The translations under genes and the position numbers were made by a program. Below, in pieces: positions 1 through 6,322 of a DNA stretch of 6,500 bases; within the stretch, counting starts at the first letter, position 1; each line of letters opens with the position of its first letter. The notes beneath the pieces are model-generated. The model searched no databases. It had not been told where the DNA came from and saw only the letters and a list, made by a program, of their open reading frames with translations. Source of the stretch: Flavimaricola sp. GTDB lineage: Bacteria > Pseudomonadota > Alphaproteobacteria > Rhodobacterales > Rhodobacteraceae. Where the stretch lies: positions 1 to 6,500 of the forward strand of contig JALZWD010000170.1 of NCBI GenBank assembly GCA_023300365.1, given 5' to 3'.

Positions 1-6
1 TGAGTT

Positions 7-26
7 GAGTATTTTTGGCAAGATGA
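7..26. repeat. AT-rich intergenic motif, possibly a recurrent Rhodobacteraceae element
   Basis: The plus strand reads GAGTATTTTTGGCAAGATGA in the short non-coding stretch beyond the last gene. I recall near-identical sequences repeatedly near gene ends in Rhodobacteraceae genomes, often next to GC-rich hairpins. Only one copy is in this window, so repetition is recollection, not observation. Its function is unknown; a role in transcription termination is one guess. Confidence 0.4.
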
Positions 27-30
27 GACC

Positions 31-49
31 AAAGGGGCGCGCGCCTTTA
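31..49 (-). terminator. GC-rich palindrome at the operon's 3' end, possible weak terminator
   Basis: Bases 36-45 (GGCGCGCGCC) form a perfect palindrome. Flanking AAAGG and CCTTT can pair as a 5-bp stem around an 8-base loop, starting inside the TAA stop of the oxidoreductase. No long U-run follows on the minus-strand transcript, so a standard Rho-independent terminator is not clearly supported. It may only be a stability hairpin or chance in GC-rich DNA. Confidence 0.3.
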
Positions 50-1168
50 AGCGAGGAGTGCGGCGGCCTCTTTGGGGGAGAGGGCGGCGGGGCGGTCGCA
101 GGTTGTGGTGAGGGTGATGAAGCGGCGTTCTTCTCCGGCGCGTAGGATCGTTGTCATCACGTCAACCGCGTGGACCGCCAGATCAATGTTGCAGCGGTGG
201 GCGCGGCCCGTATCGATGGCGGCGGCCATATCCGCGAGGCCAGCGCAGCGATAGTTGGCGCGGTCTTGTTCCTGATTTGGGATGCCAAAGGGATGGTCGC
301 GTGTGGGCAGGGCCGCCATATCGCCGCCCATGTCGCTGGCCAGTACATCGCCGCCGAAAAAGTTGGGGTCGGGGACGTAGAGCGAGCCGTTTGTGCCGTA
401 GAGCTCCATGTTTTGATGGGTGTGGTTCCAGACGTCCCATGAGGCGCCCAATGTGACCGTGGCGCCGTTGTGAAATTCTAAGAGCGCGTGGATGTTGGTG
501 GGGGTGGTGACGGGGATGTCTTCGCCGTCGCGCGCGCCATTGGTAATTTTGCGGGTGGGGAATGTGGTTGTGGCCATGGAGGCCACGGTTTTGATTGGGC
601 CGATCAGTTGGATCAGGTTGGTCACGTAGTAGGGGCCGATGTCGAGGATGGGGCCCGCGCCTGGTTGGTAGAAAAAGTCGGGGTTGGGGTGCCACATTTC
701 CATGCCGCGCGACATCACATGGCAGGTGCCGCCGATGATATTGCCCACGGTGCCTTCGTCAATCGTGGCGCGGGCCAATTGGTGGGCGCCGCCAAGGAAG
801 GTATCGGGCGCGGAGCCGATGCGCAGGTTTTTGGAGGCGGCCAGATCGCGCAGGGCCTCGCCCTCTGGCAATGTGAGGACCAGTGGTTTTTCGGAGTAGG
901 CGTGTTTGCCGGCCATCAGGATTTGGCGGGTGACGTCATAGTGCACGGCGGGGATGGTGAGGTTGACCACCACGTCGATATCGGGGGCGGCGAGGAGGCC
1001 GTCGACAGTTTCGGCGCGGACGCCAAATTCGGCGGCGCGGGCGCGGGCGGTGTCCATGTTGATATCGGCCACGGCGCGCATATCGAGGGCCGCGAAGAGG
1101 GGGCCAAGGCTTAGGTAGGCCGAGGAGATATTGCCGCATCCGATGATGCCAACGCCGAGTTTTGCCAT
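47..1168 (-). CDS. Gfo/Idh/MocA family NAD(P)-dependent oxidoreductase
   Basis: This 373-residue cytoplasmic dehydrogenase probably oxidises or reduces a hydroxyl of a sugar or sugar derivative. The N-terminal Rossmann fold (about 1-125) begins with GIIGCGNIS (7-15) for dinucleotide binding. Asp35 at the end of the second strand favours NAD over NADP. The family's EKP motif is at 93-95 with catalytic Lys94. The C-terminal alpha/beta domain (about 126-345) carries GPILDIGPYY (172-181), in which Asp176 and Tyr180 fill the usual catalytic D-x-G-x-H/Y positions; Tyr instead of His resembles glucose-fructose oxidoreductase. No Tat or Sec signal is visible, so unlike periplasmic GFOR this is cytoplasmic. 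It is the last gene of the operon, 10 nt after the isomerase, and the two probably act in sequence. Family membership is firm. The substrate (mannose, a mannoside or a keto-sugar) is unknown. Confidence 0.9.
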   Translation of the reverse strand: MAKLGVGIIGCGNISSAYLSLGPLFAALDMRAVADINMDTARARAAEFGVRAETVDGLLAAPDIDVVVNLTIPAVHYDVTRQILMAGKHAYSEKPLVLTLPEGEALRDLAASKNLRIGSAPDTFLGGAHQLARATIDEGTVGNIIGGTCHVMSRGMEMWHPNPDFFYQPGAGPILDIGPYYVTNLIQLIGPIKTVASMATTTFPTRKITNGARDGEDIPVTTPTNIHALLEFHNGATVTLGASWDVWNHTHQNMELYGTNGSLYVPDPNFFGGDVLASDMGGDMAALPTRDHPFGIPNQEQDRANYRCAGLADMAAAIDTGRAHRCNIDLAVHAVDVMTTILRAGEERRFITLTTTCDRPAALSPKEAAALLA

Positions 1169-1176
1169 GTTATCTG

Positions 1177-1180
1177 TCCT
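1177..1180 (-). promoter_or_regulatory. Ribosome binding site of the oxidoreductase, overlapping the isomerase stop
   Basis: The minus strand reads AGGA, 8 nt before the ATG at 1168-1166. Its first three bases include part of the isomerase stop codon TAG (1181-1179), so termination and re-initiation are probably linked. Confidence 0.55.
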
Positions 1181-1913
1181 AGAACGAGGTCATTGAGGCG
1201 AGGCTGCGCTGGGCGAACCTTGCGTGATCGGCGGGGTTGTCGTGTTCGGTGACGTAGTGGGTGACGCCGTTTGCCGCGAGGGCCGCGTGGATGGCGGGCC
1301 AATTTTGAGTGCCGTGGCCCACGTCGGCCCAGCCGTCTTCGTCGGCACATTCACCGACAGGGGCGATGTCTTTGATATGGGCGGCGCGGATTTTTGATCC
1401 GTATTTGTTGATCCAAGCGACGGGGTCGTGGCCGGCGCGCGCGACCCAGCCGAGGTCAAGCTCGAGGTCGACGTGATCGGCGATAATGTCGAGCGGCATG
1501 GCGCCACCGACGGATACACATTCGAAATCGTGGTTGTGCCATCCAAAGGCTATGCCTGCGTCGGTGAAATGCTGGCCCAATGTGGCGAGGCGTTTGGCGA
1601 AGGTGGTCCAACCGGCCGCGTCCGAGGGGCGGTCTTCGGGGCCGATGTGGGGGATGAAGGCCATTTTCAGGCCGAGCGTTTGGGCGTCGGCCACGGCGCG
1701 GGCGGGGTCGGTTTCGCAATCATCAAGGCCAAGGTGGCATGTGGTCATCGACAGGCCGTTGGCGTCGAGTTTGTCGCGCAGGGCGGCGGCGCCGGTGGCA
1801 TTGATCAGCCCGCCGTAGCCCTCGACCTGTTTGAAGCCGGTGTCCGCGAGCATGGTTAACGTTTCATCGAGGCCCCAGTTGCGCGAGCAGTAGAGTTGGT
1901 AGGAGAGGTCCAT
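1179..1913 (-). CDS. Sugar (phosphate) isomerase/epimerase, xylose-isomerase-like TIM barrel
   Basis: This 244-residue cytoplasmic protein belongs to the AP-endonuclease-2/xylose-isomerase-like TIM-barrel superfamily, whose members use a divalent metal to isomerise, epimerise or eliminate on sugars and keto-sugars. Seen in the sequence: VEGYG (30-34), a His in TCHLGL (H60), the hallmark GWHNHDFE (124-131), LELDLGW (150-156), AHIKD (178-182) and TEHD (222-225). Likely metal or catalytic residues are Glu131, Asp153, His179 and Glu223, by analogy with the family rather than by alignment. It is somewhat shorter than the usual 260-290 residues but has an intact frame and a good ribosome binding site. 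It lies 12 nt after the mannosidase and 10 nt before the oxidoreductase. Such pairs recur in sugar catabolic operons, often handling 3-keto-sugars or inositol-like compounds. The substrate is unknown, and the 'phosphate' in the usual family name is not supported by anything here. Confidence 0.85.
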   Translation of the reverse strand: MDLSYQLYCSRNWGLDETLTMLADTGFKQVEGYGGLINATGAAALRDKLDANGLSMTTCHLGLDDCETDPARAVADAQTLGLKMAFIPHIGPEDRPSDAAGWTTFAKRLATLGQHFTDAGIAFGWHNHDFECVSVGGAMPLDIIADHVDLELDLGWVARAGHDPVAWINKYGSKIRAAHIKDIAPVGECADEDGWADVGHGTQNWPAIHAALAANGVTHYVTEHDNPADHARFAQRSLASMTSF

Positions 1914-1920
1914 TTCGGTG

Positions 1921-1925
1921 TCCTT
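1921..1925 (-). promoter_or_regulatory. Ribosome binding site of the isomerase/epimerase gene
   Basis: The minus strand reads AAGGA, 7 nt before the ATG at 1913-1911 and directly after the mannosidase TGA stop (1928-1926). It supports the chosen start. Confidence 0.6.
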
Positions 1926-4325
1926 TCAGGTGGCCACGGTGGCGGAATAGAGATCACGGAAGGTAAATTTCGGGACGTGCCGCGGATCGTTGGGCACAAA
2001 GACGATTTTGGCGGGGTGTTTGGGCGCAAGATGCAGGGCGTTGTGTTCAAAGTGGCCCTTTTGGCTGGCTTGGGCCGTGACAAAGAGGGCGAGGTGTTCG
2101 GCGGTGACGGTGAGGATGTATTTGCCGCCCTGTTTTTTCACGGTGTGGCCCAGTTTGGGATCGATAAGGTCATAGGTTTTGAAAGGCTGTGGCGCGAAGA
2201 GATCGGTGCCTTTGATGCCGTCTGGAGTGGTCCAGCGGATGTGGAGCATATCGCCCGCGCCGAGATCATATGCATCGAGGGTGAGGATGGTGAGCGCGTC
2301 GTCAGACACATGGCCGTCGGCGGCATCAAGGGCGCGTTCGGAGCCATCCACGTTGACGGCGAAGGCCGCGACGGAAAGATCGGTGGGGGTGCCTGTGTCG
2401 TTGATCCCGCGCAATTCGATTTTGTCGCCGATGGGGACGATGGACACATTGATGGGCGCGTAGAAGTTTTGCGCCATGTGGTGCAGCAATTTCCACGAGC
2501 CGCCATGATTGAGCGAGGACCATGAGCAGACGGGCCATGTGTCGTTGAGCTGCCAAATCAGGGTGCCCATGCAGCGGGGTTTGAGGCTTCGCCAATGGTC
2601 AACGGCGGTTTTGATGGCGAGGCCTTGTTGGACCTGAGAGAGCCAGATGAAGTCTTCGAATTTTTGGGGCCAGCGGAAATAGCGGAACATGGTTTCGGCA
2701 ATGCGCGCGTTGCCGCCAGCGTTTTTCTGGTGGGCCTCGAGGACGGGGGAGGCGATGTTGAAATCCTGAGGTTCGGCGAAGCGTTCGATGACCTCTATGG
2801 ACGGATAAGATTGGAAGCCGAATTCAGAGCAAAAGCGTGGGCCTATGTCGCGGTAGTGTTCGAAATCGCGGCCTTCGTGCCAGACCGACCAAAAGTGCAT
2901 GTCGCCTTTGGTGTCGTCGTGCCATGCGTCGCCGAACGACAGCGGGCCCGGTGTGGGCGAGGAGGGCCACCAGATTGCGTCGGGGTCCATATCGAGCAGG
3001 GCGTCTTCGATTGTGCGGTTGAGGCGATCGTAATTTACCAAGTAGCGGTCGCGATCAGTGCGGCTTTCGTCAAACCATGTGAGTGCGCCGACGAGTTCAT
3101 TATCGCCGCACCAAAGGGCCAAGCAGGCGTGGTGGTGGAGGCGGGCGGATTGCTCGTGGACCTCGGCGCGCACGTTGGCGAGGAACGGCCGGGTTGAGGG
3201 GTAGAGGTTGCACGAAAACATGAAATCCTGCCAGACCAGCAGGCCCAGCTCCGAGCACATGTCGTAAAACCAATCGGCCTCGTAACGCCCGCCGCCCCAG
3301 ACGCGGATCATGTTCATGTTGGCATCCACCGCGGCCTGAAGCAGTTTGCGGGTGCCGTCGGGCGTGATGTTGCCCGCCAGTGCATCGGCGGGGATCCAGT
3401 TGGCGCCGCGTGCAAAGATGCGCTGGCCGTTGATGCGGAAGGTGAACTCTCGGCCGATCTCGTCCTCGTCCGTGAGCAATTCCATCTGGCGCAGGCCGAT
3501 TTTGCGGGTTGTCGTATCGGCGGCACAGGTGACGGAGAGATCGTAGAGGGGTTGGTCGCCGTGGCCTGCGGGCCACCAGATGCGCGGTTTGTCGACGGTA
3601 AAGCTGACTGTTGGGTGATCTGTTTGGGTGGTGAAGCTTTGCTCCATGCCAGCAAATTTGATGGTGACGTCTTGGCCGCGTGCATCAATCAGATGGGCGG
3701 TGACGTGCAGGGTGACGCCGTCTTCGGCGTGGGTTTGGGCGACCTCGAGCCGCTCAATCCGGGGCTGTTTTGCGCGCACAACGTGGATGTCGCCCAACAG
3801 GCCAAAGGGGGCAAGCGCGATGTTCCAATCCCAACCATAGTCGCATTGCACTTTGCGGAGCATGTTGACGTTGGGGATGTCGTTGTTGCCCTCTTGGTAG
3901 GGGATGGGGAAGGGCATGGAATTTTGCAGGCGGTTTGCCTCGGCGGGGGAGGGATGAAAGGTGATGGTGATCACGTTTTCGCCCACCACGGCGGCCTCGG
4001 AGAGATCAAAGCGGAAGGTTCGAAAGCTGTTGTCGGTGGTGCCAACACGGGCGGCGTTGACGGTGATGGTGCAGATCGTGTCGAGGCCGGAGACGACCAA
4101 TTCGACGTCTTTTTCGGTGAGGGTAAATTTGCGGCGCAGGGTCCATTCGCGTTCGGCGATCCAGCGCAGATCATATTCATTGCGGCCCCAATAGGGATCG
4201 GGGATCATCTCGGCGGCGTGCATTGCGGTGATGTTGTCGCCGGGGATGGGCATGTCGCACGAATAATCCCCACTGTCGTCAGTCAGACGCCACAGGCCAG
4301 CCAGATCAACAGTGGGGGCATTCAT
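1926..4325 (-). CDS. Beta-mannosidase, glycoside hydrolase family 2
   Basis: This 799-residue retaining glycosidase should remove terminal non-reducing beta-D-mannose from small mannosides. The layout is that of GH2 beta-mannosidases: an N-terminal jelly-roll sugar-binding domain (about 1-180), an immunoglobulin-like domain (about 185-280), the catalytic TIM barrel (about 285-620) and C-terminal beta domains. The acid/base is Glu410 in WCGDNE and the nucleophile is Glu501 in SEFGFQS; the 91-residue spacing is close to that of known family members. RVWGGGRYE (341-349) and LIWQLNDTWP (589-598) are further hallmarks. The N-terminal motif GWDW (164-167) is also seen, but it is followed by NIALAPFG rather than the usual Gly-Pro. 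There is no signal peptide, so it acts in the cytoplasm on imported sugar. The frame is intact, and it is slightly shorter than the 820-880 residues of many relatives. A related beta-glycoside specificity is possible. Confidence 0.92.
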   Translation of the reverse strand: MNAPTVDLAGLWRLTDDSGDYSCDMPIPGDNITAMHAAEMIPDPYWGRNEYDLRWIAEREWTLRRKFTLTEKDVELVVSGLDTICTITVNAARVGTTDNSFRTFRFDLSEAAVVGENVITITFHPSPAEANRLQNSMPFPIPYQEGNNDIPNVNMLRKVQCDYGWDWNIALAPFGLLGDIHVVRAKQPRIERLEVAQTHAEDGVTLHVTAHLIDARGQDVTIKFAGMEQSFTTQTDHPTVSFTVDKPRIWWPAGHGDQPLYDLSVTCAADTTTRKIGLRQMELLTDEDEIGREFTFRINGQRIFARGANWIPADALAGNITPDGTRKLLQAAVDANMNMIRVWGGGRYEADWFYDMCSELGLLVWQDFMFSCNLYPSTRPFLANVRAEVHEQSARLHHHACLALWCGDNELVGALTWFDESRTDRDRYLVNYDRLNRTIEDALLDMDPDAIWWPSSPTPGPLSFGDAWHDDTKGDMHFWSVWHEGRDFEHYRDIGPRFCSEFGFQSYPSIEVIERFAEPQDFNIASPVLEAHQKNAGGNARIAETMFRYFRWPQKFEDFIWLSQVQQGLAIKTAVDHWRSLKPRCMGTLIWQLNDTWPVCSWSSLNHGGSWKLLHHMAQNFYAPINVSIVPIGDKIELRGINDTGTPTDLSVAAFAVNVDGSERALDAADGHVSDDALTILTLDAYDLGAGDMLHIRWTTPDGIKGTDLFAPQPFKTYDLIDPKLGHTVKKQGGKYILTVTAEHLALFVTAQASQKGHFEHNALHLAPKHPAKIVFVPNDPRHVPKFTFRDLYSATVAT

Positions 4326-5414
4326 TTAGAGACGGGCCTCGGTGTTTTGATCGAACAAGGATGCACGGGCCGGATCAATGCCGATATCGAGGGTTTCACC
4401 CATCGCCACGCGCGCCTGACCGTCCATGCGGATGCGGAACGGTTTACCATCAACTTGGGCATAGACAAGCGTGTCAGAGCCCATTGGTTCGACCAGATCG
4501 ATTAACACTTGGGTTTTGACGGGCGCGCCGGCGACAAGTTCGCCTGTGATGATATGTTCGGGGCGGATGCCAATGACGGCGGCGTCATCGGCGACCTGTG
4601 GGGCCGCGAAAGCATATCCCGACATCGGCAGGGTCAGGTCGCGGCAGGCGAAGGTGCCGTTTTCGAGTGTGCCATTGAGGAAGTTCATTGACGGCGAGCC
4701 GATGAAATCCGCGACGTAGAGGTTTTGGGGTTGGTTGTAGATTTCGTCTGGTGTGCCGAGCTGCATGATATTGCCGTCTTTCATGATGGCGATGCGGTTG
4801 GCGAGGGTCATGGCTTCGACCTGATCGTGGGTGACGTAGATCATGGTGTTTTGCAGCTGATTGTGCAGGCGCTTGAGTTCGACGCGCAGGTCGGCGCGGA
4901 GTTTGGCATCAAGGTTGGAGAGCGGTTCGTCAAAGAGGAACACATCAACATCGCGCACCAGCGCACGGCCAATGGCGACACGCTGGCGTTGGCCACCCGA
5001 AAGGGCGGCGGGTTTGCGATCAAGCAGAGCCTCGATTTGCAAAACTTCGGCGGCGCGCGCGACGCGTTTTTCAATCTCGGGTTTGGGGACGCGTGCGTTT
5101 TTGAGGCCAAAGGACAGATTACCGCGCACAGTCATTTGCGGATAGAGCGCGTAGGATTGGAACACCATGCCAATGCCGCGCTCGGAGGGTTCGGCCCAAG
5201 TGACGTTTTTGCCTTTGATGTGGATTTGGCCGTCGGTCGGCTCGAGCAGGCCTGCGATGCAATTGAGCAAGGTGGATTTACCGCACCCCGACGAGCCGAG
5301 CAGGACGAGGAATTCGCCTTCTGCGATGTCGAGATTAAGACCGTTGAGGACATTGACGGCACCAAAGGAGAGATCAAGCTGTTTGATGGAGACGGAGGGG
5401 TTTTCGATGTTCAT
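4326..5414 (-). CDS. Sugar ABC transporter ATP-binding protein (UgpC/MsmK/MalK type)
   Basis: This 362-residue cytoplasmic ATPase powers the transporter. All ABC landmarks are present: Walker A GSSGCGKST (40-48), Q-loop Gln86 in VFQSYALYP, signature LSGGQ (138-142), Walker B ending in Asp162-Glu163, D-loop SNLDA (166-170) and switch His196 in VTHDQ. A C-terminal regulatory TOBE/MalK-like region follows from about 240, including IGIRPEH (281-287). The length matches the 350-370 usual for CUT1 ATPases. The start was placed at MNIENPSVSIKQLDLSFG because an extension to 5591 would only reread the permease gene in another frame and gives an Arg/His-rich stretch unlike any ABC N-terminus. The stop TAA abuts the mannosidase ATG with no gap. 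ATPases of this type can serve several sugar transporters, so its presence says little about the substrate. Confidence 0.95.
   Translation of the reverse strand: MNIENPSVSIKQLDLSFGAVNVLNGLNLDIAEGEFLVLLGSSGCGKSTLLNCIAGLLEPTDGQIHIKGKNVTWAEPSERGIGMVFQSYALYPQMTVRGNLSFGLKNARVPKPEIEKRVARAAEVLQIEALLDRKPAALSGGQRQRVAIGRALVRDVDVFLFDEPLSNLDAKLRADLRVELKRLHNQLQNTMIYVTHDQVEAMTLANRIAIMKDGNIMQLGTPDEIYNQPQNLYVADFIGSPSMNFLNGTLENGTFACRDLTLPMSGYAFAAPQVADDAAVIGIRPEHIITGELVAGAPVKTQVLIDLVEPMGSDTLVYAQVDGKPFRIRMDGQARVAMGETLDIGIDPARASLFDQNTEARL
4337..4340 (-). promoter_or_regulatory. Weak, distant ribosome binding site of the mannosidase
   Basis: The only Shine-Dalgarno-like match upstream of the mannosidase ATG is GAGG, 11 nt away and inside the ATPase gene. 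It is shorter and farther than at the other junctions. With the stop and start directly adjacent (TAAATG, 4328-4323), translation is probably coupled to termination of the ATPase. Confidence 0.4.
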
Positions 5415-5419
5415 GATGA

Positions 5420-6322
5420 TTAACCTTTGACCGCGCCAGCAGCGATGCCGCGCACGAAGAGTTTGCCGGAGACCAGATAAACGGTGAGAGGGACAAGGCC
5501 CGTTAGGATGGTGGCGGCCATGTTGACGTTGTATTCTTTCTCGCCGAACGTTGAGTTGACGATGTTGTTCAACTGGACCGTCATGGGCCATGTTTCCGAG
5601 CGTGCGTAGACCACGCCAAAGAGGAAATCATTCCAGATGCCGGTGATTTGCAAGATCACCGCAACCACGACGATGGGCACAGACATTGGCAGCATCACCC
5701 GAAAGAAGATGCCCCAAAAGCCCGCGCCATCAATCCGCGCCGCCGAGAACAGTTCGGACGGGAGGGTGGAGAAATAGTTGCGAAACAGGAGTGTGAGGAT
5801 CGGCATGCCAAAGATGGTGTGCACGATGATCAGCCCGCCGAGATCGCCATAGAGCCCGATATTTTTCAGCAAGATCACGATGGGGTAGAGCATCAGCTGG
5901 TAGGGGATGAACGCGCCAAAGATCAAGATGGTGAAGAACACCGTGGCCCCTTTGAAGGGCCAGTTGGCCAAGGCGTAGCCATTGACCGAGGCGATGGAGA
6001 TAGAGAGGATCACGGAGGGGATTGTGATGGTGACAGAATTCCAAAAACCATCCGAGAGGCCGCGGCTGACGGCGCCTGTGTTTTCGGAGCGCCATGCATC
6101 GAACCATGGTTGGAACGTGATGTCGCGCGGCAGGGCGAAGACGTCGCCTTGGCGGATTTCGGGCATGGTCTTGAGCGAGGTTGTGATCATCACATAGAGC
6201 GGCGCGAGATAGTAGAGCGCCATGATGAACAGCGTGCCATAGACAAAGAAGCTGGCGACGGTGACGCCCGATTTGGGCTTGGGGCCTGTTGGGCCGGTGA
6301 GGTTTGTGGTGCTAGCGCTCAT
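5420..6322 (-). CDS. Sugar ABC transporter permease, MalG type (CUT1 family)
   Basis: This 300-residue integral inner-membrane protein is the second half of the sugar channel. After a polar N-terminal tail (residues 1-20) there are about six membrane segments, roughly at 22-46, 96-118, 127-150, 161-180, 208-232 and 270-290. The EAA-type loop that docks on the ATPase is clear at about 190-211 (ELFSAARIDGAGFWGIFFRV, then MLP), with the conserved Gly at 199. Length and topology match MalG-type permeases (BPD_transp_1 domain). The C-terminus, FVRGIAAGAVKG, resembles what I recall of permeases in the glucose/mannose (Gts/Glc) branch of CUT1 systems; that is memory, not a search. It overlaps the upstream permease by 11 nt and ends 5 nt before the ATPase. 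The substrate is inferred from context as a mannoside or manno-oligosaccharide. Confidence 0.93.
   Translation of the reverse strand: MSASTTNLTGPTGPKPKSGVTVASFFVYGTLFIMALYYLAPLYVMITTSLKTMPEIRQGDVFALPRDITFQPWFDAWRSENTGAVSRGLSDGFWNSVTITIPSVILSISIASVNGYALANWPFKGATVFFTILIFGAFIPYQLMLYPIVILLKNIGLYGDLGGLIIVHTIFGMPILTLLFRNYFSTLPSELFSAARIDGAGFWGIFFRVMLPMSVPIVVVAVILQITGIWNDFLFGVVYARSETWPMTVQLNNIVNSTFGEKEYNVNMAATILTGLVPLTVYLVSGKLFVRGIAAGAVKG
5424..5428 (-). promoter_or_regulatory. Ribosome binding site that fixes the ATPase start
   Basis: The minus strand reads AAAGG, 9 nt before the ATG at 5414-5412 and inside the last codons of the permease. The open frame runs 59 codons further upstream to an ATG at 5591, but this site and the start of ABC homology both favour 5414. 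Confidence 0.65.

Noticed and set aside
488..1114. Plus-strand open frame of 208 codons opposite the oxidoreductase
   Set aside because: It is a Gly/His/Val-rich antisense shadow of a gene with unmistakable family motifs.
1169..1178. Possible promoter or operator between the isomerase and oxidoreductase genes
   Set aside because: The 10-nt gap is filled by ribosome-site spacing and has no room for a promoter. None of the other gaps (0-12 nt) could hold one either.
1896..2525. Plus-strand open frame of 209 codons opposite the end of the mannosidase
   Set aside because: It is an antisense shadow crossing the mannosidase-isomerase junction with no recognisable domain.
3552..4505. Plus-strand open frame of 317 codons opposite the mannosidase and ATPase genes
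   Set aside because: It is antisense to two clear genes and spans their junction, and its Gly/Val/Asp-rich, low-complexity composition is what G/C third positions on the opposite strand produce. No domain is recognisable.
5415..5591. 59-codon N-terminal extension of the ATPase to an upstream ATG
   Set aside because: It lies entirely over the MalG-type permease gene in another frame, encodes an Arg/His-rich stretch unlike ABC ATPases, and a good ribosome site supports the start at 5414.
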